The notes below the pieces were generated by a model that was not told where the DNA came from, did not search any database, and saw only the letters and a program-made list of their open reading frames with translations. A program made the translations under genes and the position numbers. From NCBI RefSeq assembly GCF_030065535.1, contig NZ_JASJND010000006.1, forward strand, positions 372,001 to 436,000: 64,000 nucleotides of DNA, written 5' to 3'. The stretch is from Microbacterium dauci. Its GTDB lineage: Bacteria; Actinomycetota; Actinomycetes; Actinomycetales; Microbacteriaceae. Within the stretch, counting starts at the first letter, position 1. Each line of letters opens with the position of its first letter. Shown one piece after another: positions 35,415 through 43,273 of the stretch.

Positions 35415-36451
35415 GTGTGCGGGCGCACGTCGTCGTCGAGCGGCCGGGCTTCCGCGTCGACGTGACGCTCGATGCGGCCGAGGGCGAGACGGTCGCGGTC
35501 ATGGGGCCGAGCGGCGCCGGCAAGTCGACGCTGCTCGAGGCGCTGGCGGGGCTCGTTCCCCTACAGGGTGGCGAGATCGTCGTCGGGGGTCGTGTCGTCG
35601 AGCGCGTGGCCGCGCCGCGGGTCCGCACCGCGCCCATGCATCGGGGGGTGGTCCTGCTGGGGCAGGACCCGAGGCTGTTCCCGCATCTGACCGCGCGTGA
35701 GAACGTGGCGTTCGGTCCTCGAGCGGCGGGCACGCCGGCCGGTGTCGCTCGTGCCGACGCCGATGCATTGCTCGAACGCGTGGGGCTCGCAGGTATGGGC
35801 GAGCGGATGCCGCGGGAGCTCTCGGGCGGCCAGCAGCAACGTGTCGCGATCGCGCGGGCGCTGTCGGCATCGCCGAGCGTCGTGCTGCTCGATGAGCCAC
35901 TCGTCGCGCTCGATCCGGTGACGGCGTCGTCGATCCGGGGGATGCTGCGCGACCAGCTCGTCGGCACCACCACGGTCGCCGTGACCCACGATGCGACCGA
36001 TGCGGTGGCGCTCGCCGAGCGGCTGTTCGTCGTGGAGGCCGGAGTTGTGGCGCAGTCCGGCGCTGTCCGCGAGGTGCTGCGGCGCCCGGCATCCGCGTTC
36101 GTCGCGTCGATCGCAGACGTGAACCGGTTGCCGGGTGTCGCCGCGCAGGGCGGATGGACCGCTGGGGGAGCGGTGTTGACGAGCGCGGATGCCGCGTCGC
36201 AGGCGCTCGCCGCTGCGAGCGGCGCGCCGCTGGCGGCGGTGTTCCGGCCGGGCGATGCGCGGGTCGTGGCGCGGCCCGGGGCGAACGTGTGGCGCGTCGA
36301 AGTCGTGCGTGCGGAGCCGACGCTTTCGGGCGTGCGGGTGCAGACGACGCTGGGCGCCGTGGACATCGCCGATGGCGCCTTCGGTCCGGGCGCTGAACTG
36401 TGGCTGCACGTCGATCCTTCGAGGGTGCGGTTCGTGCCGATCGACGGCTGA
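35411..36451 (+). CDS. modC: molybdate ABC transporter ATP-binding protein ModC
   Basis: A 346-residue ATPase: Walker A GPSGAGKST at residues 32-40, signature LSGGQQQR, Walker B VVLLDEP and VTHD, followed from about residue 225 by a TOBE-type domain that binds oxyanion. ATG overlaps the modB stop. Confidence 0.93.
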   Translation: MSVRAHVVVERPGFRVDVTLDAAEGETVAVMGPSGAGKSTLLEALAGLVPLQGGEIVVGGRVVERVAAPRVRTAPMHRGVVLLGQDPRLFPHLTARENVAFGPRAAGTPAGVARADADALLERVGLAGMGERMPRELSGGQQQRVAIARALSASPSVVLLDEPLVALDPVTASSIRGMLRDQLVGTTTVAVTHDATDAVALAERLFVVEAGVVAQSGAVREVLRRPASAFVASIADVNRLPGVAAQGGWTAGGAVLTSADAASQALAAASGAPLAAVFRPGDARVVARPGANVWRVEVVRAEPTLSGVRVQTTLGAVDIADGAFGPGAELWLHVDPSRVRFVPIDG

Positions 36452-36480
36452 CTTCAGGCCCTCGCCGGGCCACGGGCGAT

Positions 36481-36486
36481 TAGTCT
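36481..36486 (+). promoter_or_regulatory. -10 element of the moaA transcript
   Basis: TAGTCT is followed by six bases and ATG 36493, the start of a nine-codon ORF. The same spacing is seen at many genes in the window, so transcription is inferred to begin at or next to that ATG. Confidence 0.5.
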
Positions 36487-36492
36487 CAAGAG

Positions 36493-36522
36493 ATGAGACG
36501 GGTGTGGGGAGCGACGCGGTGA
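36493..36522 (+). CDS. nine-residue leaderless upstream ORF overlapping moaA
   Basis: ATG at 36493 reads MRRVWGATR and stops at TGA 36520-36522, which overlaps the GTG start of moaA (GTGA). With a -10 element exactly six bases upstream, this would be a leaderless mini-ORF translationally coupled to moaA. Its role, coupling or regulation, is an inference. Confidence 0.45.
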   Translation: MRRVWGATR

Positions 36523-37604
36523 CGGCCGTCCCCGTGACGATCGGTCGGTCGCCGCAGGCGCCGGTCGATGCGGCGCCTGCTGACCTCTCGGCAGGTCTCG
36601 TCGACACGCACGGTCGGGTGCACCGGGACATGCGGATCTCGCTCACCGATCGGTGTTCACTGCGCTGCACGTATTGCATGCCCGAGCAGGGCAATGAGTG
36701 GTTGGCGCGCACCAGCATCCTCACGACCGACGAGATCGTCGAGGTGGCTGAGACAGCCGCCGCGCTCGGCATTCGCACGTTCCGGCTCACCGGAGGCGAA
36801 CCGTTGCTGCGCACCGACATCGTCGACGTGGTGCGACGCGTGGCCGCGATCTCGGGGCCGGATGGGCCGGTCGAGGTCGCGATGACGACGAACGGCATCC
36901 GTCTGGGGGAGGTGCTGCCTGATCTCATCGCCGCGGGCCTGACGCGGCTGAACATCAGCATCGACACGATCGACCGAGAGAAGTTCGCGAAGCTGACGCG
37001 GCGCGATCGGCTGGATGACGTGCTCGAAGGGATCGCTGCGGCGGCAGCGTCGGAGTTGACGCCGTTGAAGCTGAACGCCGTCGCGATGCGCGGTGTGAAC
37101 GACGATGAGCTCGTCGAGCTGGTGGCGTTCGCGATCGAGGTCGGGGCGCAGCTGCGGTTCATCGAGCAGATGCCGCTCGACTCCGGTCACACCTGGGATC
37201 GCGACGCGATGGTGACCCGCGAAGACATCTTGGCCGTGCTGTCGGAGCGGTGGGCGCTCGAGCCGGTGCCCGGTCGTGGGGGAGCGCCGGCCGAGAAGTG
37301 GCGGATCGATGGCGGGCCGCACGAGGTGGGTGTGATCGCCTCGGTGACGGCGCCGTTCTGCGGTGCGTGCGACCGGCTGCGGCTGACGGCTGACGGGCAG
37401 TTCCGCAACTGCCTCTTCTCGCTCACCGAGTACGACGTGACGACCGCGTTGCGCTCGATGCCGACGGATGCCACCCCCTCCGAGCGGAGCGCGGTCATCG
37501 CCGGCATCTTGCAGTCGTGCGTGCACGGCAAGCTGCCCGGCCACGCGATCAATGACCCATCGTTCCTCCAGCCCGCTCGCGGCATGAACGCCATCGGCGG
37601 CTGA
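36519..37604 (+). CDS. moaA: GTP 3',8-cyclase MoaA
   Basis: A 361-residue radical SAM enzyme catalysing the first step of Moco synthesis. The SAM cluster CSLRCTYC gives C46, C50 and C53; the second cluster is in FCGACDRLRLTADGQFRNC; the protein ends in the conserved Gly-Gly. The N-terminus has about 30 extra residues before the catalytic barrel. GTG 36519 is used because it overlaps the upstream mini-ORF stop; GTG 36504 is an alternative. Confidence 0.92.
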   Translation: MTAVPVTIGRSPQAPVDAAPADLSAGLVDTHGRVHRDMRISLTDRCSLRCTYCMPEQGNEWLARTSILTTDEIVEVAETAAALGIRTFRLTGGEPLLRTDIVDVVRRVAAISGPDGPVEVAMTTNGIRLGEVLPDLIAAGLTRLNISIDTIDREKFAKLTRRDRLDDVLEGIAAAAASELTPLKLNAVAMRGVNDDELVELVAFAIEVGAQLRFIEQMPLDSGHTWDRDAMVTREDILAVLSERWALEPVPGRGGAPAEKWRIDGGPHEVGVIASVTAPFCGACDRLRLTADGQFRNCLFSLTEYDVTTALRSMPTDATPSERSAVIAGILQSCVHGKLPGHAINDPSFLQPARGMNAIGG

Positions 37605-37607
37605 CGG

Positions 37608-38195
37608 CTAGGCCGAAGCGGTCGGACGAAGCTCGTCTTCCTCACGCAGGCGCGGCTCGACGCGCCGCTCGGGATGGAACCCGGACTTGTCGGAGTAGAA
37701 CGCACGGATGGCGTTCATGTCCGCGCTGACGTCGCCGGTGAGTGTGAGCGTCGGCCCCAGCCCGGCGGTCATGGTGGTGCGGTCCACGTACCCGAGCGTG
37801 ACGGGGAGGCCGGCATCGCGCGCGATGCGGTAGAAGCCCGACTTCCAGTGGCTGACGCCACCGCGGGTGCCTTCGGGTGTCACGACGAGGCCGAAGACGT
37901 CGCCGTCGTGGATGCGACGGACGAGATCGTCGACGAGTCCGGCAGGGTTCGCTCTGTCGACCGGGATGCCGCCGAGGGCGCGCATGATCGGTCCCCGCCA
38001 GCCGCGGAAGAGGCTCTCCTTACCCAGCCAGCGGAACCGCATCTTCAAGCGCCACGCGATGGCCAGCATGAGCACAAAGTCCCAGTTGGAGGTGTGCGGC
38101 GCACCCAGGACCACGGTGGGCCGGTCCGGCGCGGATTCGGTCGAGAGCGTCCATTTGCTGAACGTCCAGTAGACCGTGGCGATGAGTCGGAGCAT
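37608..38195 (-). CDS. lysophospholipid acyltransferase (PlsC-like)
   Basis: A 195-residue protein with the acyltransferase motifs APHTSNWDF (catalytic HxxxxD as H-T-S-N-W-D), RGWRGPIMRALGGIPVDR and VTPEGTRGGV. It is compact, lacking long membrane segments, like the small actinobacterial members. ATG at 38195 is leaderless: TACGGT, six bases, start. It is convergent with moaA. Confidence 0.82.
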   Translation of the reverse strand: MLRLIATVYWTFSKWTLSTESAPDRPTVVLGAPHTSNWDFVLMLAIAWRLKMRFRWLGKESLFRGWRGPIMRALGGIPVDRANPAGLVDDLVRRIHDGDVFGLVVTPEGTRGGVSHWKSGFYRIARDAGLPVTLGYVDRTTMTAGLGPTLTLTGDVSADMNAIRAFYSDKSGFHPERRVEPRLREEDELRPTASA

Positions 38196-38303
38196 TCGGC
38201 AACCGTAGCGCTCTCGGACCCTCCACGGTTCGCAGTGGTGCCGGGTGAGGTCTCAGGTTCACGCGGTACCTTCGAAGTGATAGGCGAACTTCTCATTCGT
38301 CTC

Positions 38304-38340
38304 GCCCCGGCTGTGTGGTAACAGTCGGGGCTTCTTCTTT
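38304..38340 (+). terminator. rho-independent-like hairpin with T-rich tail
   Basis: GCCCCGGCTG (38304-38313) pairs with CAGTCGGGGC, one G-T pair, and is followed by TTCTTCTTTT. It is on the plus strand with no complete plus-strand gene just upstream, which suggests a lost gene or small RNA at the left edge of the island. The rest of 38196-38458 contains only the palindrome at 38357. Confidence 0.55.
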
Positions 38341-38356
38341 TCCACTTGGTCTGCGG

Positions 38357-38382
38357 AGATCCATCCCCGCGGGGATGGATCT
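38357..38382. repeat. 26-bp perfect palindrome near the resolvase gene
   Basis: A loop-free perfect palindrome whose left half reads AGATCCATCCCCG. It lies 77 bases beyond the 3' end of the serine recombinase gene. A second 26-bp perfect palindrome of different sequence is at 46170-46195. Confidence 0.6.
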
Positions 38383-38458
38383 TGATGAGTAGATCTGGTG
38401 TTTCAGAGCCGAGTCGCAACTGGCACGCAGCCGAGTTGTCGTCGAGGTCTTCGAGCGT

Positions 38459-39067
38459 TCAGAAGATGTGCGCTTCGACAGTGGCGAACAGTGCCGCCCT
38501 GCGCCGATGCAGTTCTCGGTAGATGGTCGCGCGCGAGACGTTGAACAGCGCGGCGATCTCGGTCTGGGAGTACTCGCCGCGATCCTGGACCTCGAACATC
38601 AGCTTGCGCTGCGTCATCGACAGCTTCGGTTGCTTGCCTTTTAGGTGGCCCTTCGCGCGGGCGACGGCCATCCCCTCCTTGGTGCGCATGCTAATGAGGT
38701 CGCGTTCGAATTCGGCGACCATGGCGAGCACGTTGAACAGCAGCCGCCCGACCGGGTCGGTGGGGTCGTACCTGCTGCCGCCGAGGCTGAGCGCGACGCC
38801 CTTGGTCGTCAGCTCGTCCGCGATGTCCCGGGCATCTCTCACCGACCGCGCGAGCCGATCGAGCTTGGTCACGACGAGGGTGTCACCCTGTCGGACGGCG
38901 GCGAGAGCTTCGCGGAGTCCGGGTCGCGCCCGGGAGGTGCCGGTTAGCCCGTGGTCAACGTAGATGTTCGAATCGAGGACGCCGAGTCGCAGCAGCGCGT
39001 CGCGCTGGGAGGTGAGGTCCTGGTCGGCGGTGGAGACTCTGGCGTAGCCAATCTGTATTCCATTCAT
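38459..39067 (-). CDS. serine recombinase (resolvase/invertase family)
   Basis: A 202-residue small serine recombinase. The catalytic domain has YARVSTADQDLTSQ with the nucleophile serine, LVVTKLDRLARS, and GRLLFNVLAMVAEFERDLI. The C-terminal helix-turn-helix reads YSQTEIAALFNVSRATIYRE. ATG at 39067. It marks the left part of the accessory island; no transposase partner is present, so it may be a solitary resolvase left from a Tn3-like or plasmid element. Confidence 0.9.
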   Translation of the reverse strand: MNGIQIGYARVSTADQDLTSQRDALLRLGVLDSNIYVDHGLTGTSRARPGLREALAAVRQGDTLVVTKLDRLARSVRDARDIADELTTKGVALSLGGSRYDPTDPVGRLLFNVLAMVAEFERDLISMRTKEGMAVARAKGHLKGKQPKLSMTQRKLMFEVQDRGEYSQTEIAALFNVSRATIYRELHRRRAALFATVEAHIF

Positions 39068-39141
39068 GTTGCCGAGCGTGCCACCAGGAGCCTGCGCTCG
39101 GTCACGTGACCGCTCATGCGTCAGGTGGCAAAGTAGTTCAT

Positions 39142-39501
39142 GTGACGCGACAGTCGAGCTTTTCGAGTCGAACCGGGACAGTCCTGGCGAACGTCGCACT
39201 GCTCGCGCTCGTGACCGGATGCGCGTCGGCCCAGCCGACTGAAGTGCGTGGACCGCAGCCGATCGTCTGATGGTCGAACGGTGGCGATGTGCAGGTCGTC
39301 TTGATCGGCACGTGTCCCGGAGATCCGGTCGCAACGGTCGAAGAGGATGACGAGACCGTAACCATTGCCGTCACCTCCACGCTGCGGTCGCCCGGCGACG
39401 CGTGCCTGGACAGCCTTGAGATCCCGCTGGACCAACCCCTCGGCGATCGCGATGTGATCGACGGCGCCACCGGCGAAGCGCCTCCAGGCATCGAGGGCTG
39501 A
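39142..39501 (+). pseudogene. small lipoprotein gene interrupted by an in-frame TGA
   Basis: GTG at 39142 encodes a lipoprotein signal (TVLANVALLALVTGC, Cys 27). Codon 43 is TGA (39268-39270), after which the same frame continues for 77 codons with protein-like composition (VVLIGTCPGDPVATVEEDDE, then DACLDSLEIPLDQPL). A single TGG-to-TGA change would explain the break. The intact product would be a 119-residue secreted lipoprotein of unknown function. Confidence 0.6.
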
Positions 39502-39835
39502 CGCGGCGACCATACTGACCTTCCAGCCCTCACCATCTCGGAGATAGGCGGCGGTTCGTCCGGGATCGCGTGATTCCCAACTCCGAACGGCCTCTTCTGT
39601 ACGGAAGCCCCGTCACCGATGAGGATCCCTGCAACAGACACCCGCGGAATGTCCCGATGACTCCCGCCCGCACCCTCCTGAGCGCAACCCGTTCCTGCCG
39701 CCCCAGCATGACCGGACGGTCGCGGCGCGCTAGCCCCTCCGGGGCCGACTGGCGTCGCTTTGCAGGTTGCGCGTCACTCCCTCGAACCGGTCTAGCTCCG
39801 CTTACCAGGAACGGGTTCACACATCAGGAGGGGTC
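39502..39835. other. non-coding gap before the glutaredoxin gene
   Basis: Overlapping arginine-rich readings exist on both strands, but neither resembles a protein or has a start signal. The right end holds AGGAGGGG, a strong ribosome binding site for the NrdH-like gene. No promoter or repeat was recognised. Confidence 0.4.
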
Positions 39836-40093
39836 ATGAGCATCACCGTCTACACCAAGCCGAACTGCATGCAGTGCCAAATGACCTATCGCGCCCTCGA
39901 CAGCGCGAACCTCGAATACGAGGTGGTCGACATCACCGAGGTGCCCGCCGCCCTCGAATACGTCACCGAGGAACTCGGCTACCGGCAAGCCCCCGTCGTC
40001 GTCGTCACCGACGAAGATCACTGGAGCGGGTTTCGTCCCGACCACATCAACCGCATCGCAAAGCGAGCAATATTGCCGTCTGATGCATCATGA
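39836..40093 (+). CDS. nrdH: NrdH-like glutaredoxin/redoxin
   Basis: An 85-residue redoxin with the active site CMQC (VYTKPNCMQCQMTYRAL) and the NrdH-type end WSGFRPDHI. NrdH donates electrons to class Ib ribonucleotide reductase; no nrdIEF genes follow here, so this is a solitary copy on the island. ATG 39836 follows AGGAGGGG closely. Confidence 0.85.
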   Translation: MSITVYTKPNCMQCQMTYRALDSANLEYEVVDITEVPAALEYVTEELGYRQAPVVVVTDEDHWSGFRPDHINRIAKRAILPSDAS

Positions 40094-40218
40094 AAGAGAG
40101 CAAGGTCGAGCCCACGCCGCAGCGAGAAGTGGGTACTTGTGGCGTTGCTGAAAGAGGTTGGCCCCGAGATCGGGAACCTCGGCAGGGCATTTGCATCAAT
40201 GTCTGGTCTGATGCATCA
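40078..40218. repeat. 13-bp direct repeat pair containing a 10-bp palindrome
   Basis: GTCTGATGCATCA occurs at 40078-40090, over the NrdH-like stop region, and again at 40206-40218. TGATGCATCA within it is itself palindromic. The copies lie between the redoxin gene and the truncated CNNM gene and may mark a recombination or insertion boundary. Confidence 0.55.
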
Positions 40219-40489
40219 CAGCGGAGCGACAGACGGTGCGATGGAGGTCGCACCGTAGGCGGCCGAAGCGAATCCCTGCGACGGTCACACCGATCTGCAC
40301 CGCCGACAGGAACGTGTTGGGGTTGCGTGCCAGCGCGGCGGTGCGCTCACCACGCCGGCCGCGCGCGGCGATCGCGTTGACCTGGCTCTCGCGGAGGGTG
40401 ACCAGCGCCATCTCGGTGCGTGCGAAGACGCCGCCGATGAGCACGAAGGCGATGACCAGCGCGATGTTCAGGATGAGGTCGCCGTTCAT
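40196..40489 (-). pseudogene. CNNM/HlyC-CorC family protein, N-terminal remnant
   Basis: The first 72 residues match the DUF21 (CNNM) membrane domain: LIGGVFARTEMALVTLRESQ, AIAARGRRGERTAALA and NTFLSAVQIGVTVAG. Homology then ends at about 40274 and a random tail leads to the stop. Full members have about 400 residues including CBS domains. The breakpoint lies close to the 13-bp repeat at 40206-40218. Confidence 0.75.
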
Positions 40490-40584
40490 CGAACGTCAAG
40501 CCCTTCGTCAGCGCACGCCCGCCGAATCGGCCGGGCGCCGGGTCTGTCGGGGTCGGGGGGAGGGATCAGCGCGGTGCAGGATGC

Positions 40585-41598
40585 TCACGAGAGTTCCGTC
40601 TGTGTGTCATCGGCTGAGACCTGCTCGGCTGGGCGGCGGTCGCCGCGGGTCTTGATGAGGCTGGCGATGGTCGCCACCGCGATCGTCCCGGCGATGAAGA
40701 GTAGCGAGAGCCAGATCGGGATCTCGGGGATCACCGTGATCGGCTCGCCGCCGTTGATGAACGGCAACTCGTTCTTGTGCAGGGCGTGGATGAGCAGCTT
40801 CACGCCGATGAAGGCCAGGATGACAGCGAGCCCCTGCGCGAGGTAGACCAGCCGCTCCAGCAGGCCGCCGATCAAGAAGAACAGCTGGCGTAAGCCCATG
40901 AGCGCGAACGCGTTGGCGGTGAAGACGATGTACGCCTCTTCGGTCAGCCCGTAGATCGCCGGGATCGAGTCGACCGCGAAGATGAGGTCGACGAAGCCGA
41001 TCGCGATGATGGTGAGCAGCATCGGCGTGGCCCAGCGGCGCCCCTGCTGCACGATCGTGAGGCGGTCGCCGTGGTACTCGTCGGTCACGCGCATATGGCG
41101 GCGCACGAAGCGCATGAACCTGCCGTCGGCGGGGTTGGAGTCGCCGTGTGTGAAAGCCTGCCGGTAGGCGAGGACGAGCAGCAGTGCGCCGAATCCGTAG
41201 AACACCCACGAAAAGTTCTCGATGAGCGTCGCGCCGACGGCGATGAAGATGCCGCGGAGGATCAGTGCGATCACGATGCCGATCATCAGCACCTTCTGCT
41301 GATAGATCTTCGGCACGGCAAAGCTTGTCATCACGATGAGGAAGACGAACAGGTTGTCGATCGACAGCGCCTTCTCGGTCAGATACCCGGCGAAGTACTC
41401 ACCGCCGTACGTCCAGCCTGACACCATTCCAATGCCGACGCCGAACAGCAGCGCGAGACCGATGTAGAAGGCCGACCAGCGGGCGGATTCGCCTATGGTC
41501 GGCTCGTGGGGCTTGCGCACGTGCGTGTAGAACTCGTAGACGAAGAACGCGATCGTGACTGCGATCGTGATGGTCCAGACGAGCGGGGTGATGTTCAC
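40585..41598 (-). CDS. TerC family membrane protein
   Basis: A 337-residue protein with about eight hydrophobic segments and the two TerC acidic signatures, ALSIDNLFVFLIVM and VDLIFAVDSIPAIYGLTEE, thought to handle metal ions (Mn2+ efflux in studied members; tellurite resistance by name). The C-terminal tail is acidic. ATG at 41598. No yybP-ykoY riboswitch is seen upstream of this copy, unlike the truncated terC at 43274. Confidence 0.88.
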   Translation of the reverse strand: MNITPLVWTITIAVTIAFFVYEFYTHVRKPHEPTIGESARWSAFYIGLALLFGVGIGMVSGWTYGGEYFAGYLTEKALSIDNLFVFLIVMTSFAVPKIYQQKVLMIGIVIALILRGIFIAVGATLIENFSWVFYGFGALLLVLAYRQAFTHGDSNPADGRFMRFVRRHMRVTDEYHGDRLTIVQQGRRWATPMLLTIIAIGFVDLIFAVDSIPAIYGLTEEAYIVFTANAFALMGLRQLFFLIGGLLERLVYLAQGLAVILAFIGVKLLIHALHKNELPFINGGEPITVIPEIPIWLSLLFIAGTIAVATIASLIKTRGDRRPAEQVSADDTQTELS

Positions 41599-41789
41599 AG
41601 CGGGGTCCTAACAGTGGCGTGAGCGGATCAGCGCCAAGGTCTTCTCCATCCTCGTGATCGAGGACCGGTGGCCCGGGATGCGGCGTGCATCCGTAATGAC
41701 CAGCCGACTGTGGCGGAGCACTCCGCTTGGACTTCCAAGTATGCATGTCCTCGCCGTGTTTCCTGAACAGGTCGTGGTGGGCTTGCACG

Positions 41790-42102
41790 ATGACGCCTTG
41801 GTGGGGAAGCCTTTCTCACGAATCACGCCCACGTCCTGCTGTGTGTGGCGGCCAATCCGCAGATTCTGTTGCGAGATGTGGCGACCCTGGTGGGGGTGAC
41901 CGAACGGGCGGCGCAGCGCATCGTCAGCGAGCTCGAGCAGGAGGGGTACCTGACCCGGGAGCGGGTCGGACGGCGCAACACCTACCGGCTGAACCCGGAC
42001 CGGCCGTTGCGGCACCCGCTGGACAGGGACCATCACATCGGTGAACTCCTGGCCATCTTTTCGGCATCTGACGCAGCCGAGCACGCACCCACCGCGGCCT
42101 GA
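41790..42102 (+). pseudogene. small winged-helix regulator, frameshifted near the start
   Basis: From about 41812 the frame reads FLTNHAHVLLCVAANPQ, then DVATLVGVTERAAQRIVSEL and RRNTYRLNPDRPLRHPL, a paralogue of the adjacent gene at 42165-42443. No in-frame start covers the first helix. ATG 41790 would give MTPWWGS and join the homologous frame if one C of the pair at 41810-41811 were absent. It is either a one-base insertion or a sequencing error. Confidence 0.6.
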
Positions 42103-42164
42103 TCTCAGCCGCCGCAGATCCTGGATGGCATGCCGGTAGGCGCAGCCCTGGGAGGATGGGAGCT

Positions 42165-42443
42165 ATGGCGGAGTGGACGTTCTTGACCCATCACGCGCAC
42201 GTGTTGCTCGCGATCGCGGCTAACCATGACGCCACTGTGCGCGATATCGCCGCGGAGGTCGGGATCTCCACGCGTTCGGCGCTCACGATCCTCAACGATC
42301 TCGAGGACGCCGGATACCTGGAGCGGGAGAAGCGCGGTCGGCGCAACCACTATGTGTTGTACCAGGACCGTCCGTTGCGGCATCCTGCGAACGCCGCGCA
42401 TACCGTGGGCGACCTCATCCGCGCGTTACTGGACATCCACTAA
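42165..42443 (+). CDS. small winged-helix (MarR-like) transcriptional regulator
   Basis: A 92-residue DNA-binding protein: FLTHHAHVLLAIAANHDATV, DIAAEVGISTRSALTILNDL and GRRNHYVLYQDRPLRHP form a single winged helix. It is closely similar to its broken neighbour at 41790-42102. GGAGG at 42151-42155 favours ATG 42165 over ATG 42156. No target is evident; TerC and the membrane protein gene at 42487 are the nearest candidates. Confidence 0.75.
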   Translation: MAEWTFLTHHAHVLLAIAANHDATVRDIAAEVGISTRSALTILNDLEDAGYLEREKRGRRNHYVLYQDRPLRHPANAAHTVGDLIRALLDIH

Positions 42444-42486
42444 GACACGCGCGTTACCGCTCGGCTCAGCGGATGCCGGGGCGCGG

Positions 42487-42930
42487 TCAGTGCACGAGTG
42501 CTTTGAGAGCGATCAGCGCGAGTCCCATGCCTGCCGTCGCGGCGGCGGTGACCACCTTCACCAGGGCGGGGTCGTTGCGTTGCCGGGCCGCCCACCATCC
42601 CAATATGGCGAGGGTGACGACGCCTCCCCACAAGGAGATGTCTACGGCGGCATCCATCGATAGTCCGAGGAGCGCGGCCGCGGTCAGGCAGGCGACCGGG
42701 ACGATGAGTGCCCACAGGAGTCCGGCGGAGCGTTGCAGGCCTTCGCGGACCGCTTCTCGCCAGCTCATTGCGCGGTTGCCGACGATCTCGGCGTAGACGT
42801 GTGCACCCCAGAACACCAGGACGGTGCCGATGGTGCGCGCGATCAGGACCGGCAGTCCCGGGTTGTAGAGAGAGAACGCGGAGATCAGCCCAGCGGTCAG
42901 AACGGTGCCGTAAACGGCCTCCGCGTTCAT
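42487..42930 (-). CDS. integral membrane protein of unknown function
   Basis: A 147-residue protein with four hydrophobic segments (VLTAGLISAFSLYN; LIARTIGTVLVFWGAHVYAE; LLWALIVPVACLTAAALLGL; ISLWGGVVTLAILGWWAA) and a C-terminal fifth. I do not recognise the family. ATG 42930 is used; the frame is open further upstream (RRYPWVSRA before the methionine looks protein-like), so the true start may be slightly earlier at a non-ATG codon. Confidence 0.6.
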   Translation of the reverse strand: MNAEAVYGTVLTAGLISAFSLYNPGLPVLIARTIGTVLVFWGAHVYAEIVGNRAMSWREAVREGLQRSAGLLWALIVPVACLTAAALLGLSMDAAVDISLWGGVVTLAILGWWAARQRNDPALVKVVTAAATAGMGLALIALKALVH

Positions 42931-43154
42931 GGCCCTCGACACCCACGGGTATCGCCGCAACCCGGCATCGACGTCGAACCCCGAACCCTTCACCCGCCAC
43001 CACCACTTCGCCGTGCCGCTCGACGAGCAGCCCGAAGACAGCGTAGTCCCGCCAGAACACCGCGAAAGCGCCCCCAGCCTCGCCCATCTTTTGACCGTGG
43101 TTCCGGGAACTTCTCGCGAGCCGACTTGACGTGAAGCATACTTCTCCTGTTTGG

Positions 43155-43272
43155 TGGGGCAAGAAGGGGAGTAATCCTCGCTCCGCATCGTCAATACGTT
43201 CCCGCCTCGGGATCCGGTGCGCAGGGCCGTCAGGCCGATGAGACCTTCACGAGTATTCGTGGAGGTCTTTGA
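43155..43272 (+). ncRNA. yybP-ykoY (manganese) riboswitch
   Basis: Upstream of the terC fragment lies AAGGGGAGTAATCCTC, the core loop of the yybP-ykoY class, then CATCGTCAATACG and GGCCGTCAGGCCGATGAGAC, which match the second conserved loop in actinobacterial terC leaders, ending in a closing helix (GAGACCTTCACG paired with CGTGGAGGTCTT). The class senses Mn2+ and turns on exporters. Boundaries are approximate. Confidence 0.8.
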
Positions 43273-43273
43273 T

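Noticed and set aside
38196..38458. A copy of the tRNA-Lys 3' end as the left attachment site
   Set aside because: No stretch beyond a few bases matches the T-arm or acceptor sequence of the tRNA.
39142..39501. Selenocysteine at the in-frame TGA
   Set aside because: No selenocysteine insertion hairpin follows the codon, and the context fits a lost tryptophan in a small lipoprotein.
39530..39839. Two overlapping ORFs of about 90 codons on opposite strands
   Set aside because: Arginine/serine-rich composition, no start signals, no recognisable motif; they appear to be chance frames.
40585..41830. A yybP-ykoY riboswitch before the intact TerC gene
   Set aside because: The leader on the minus strand lacks the GGGGAGTA core and the second conserved loop.
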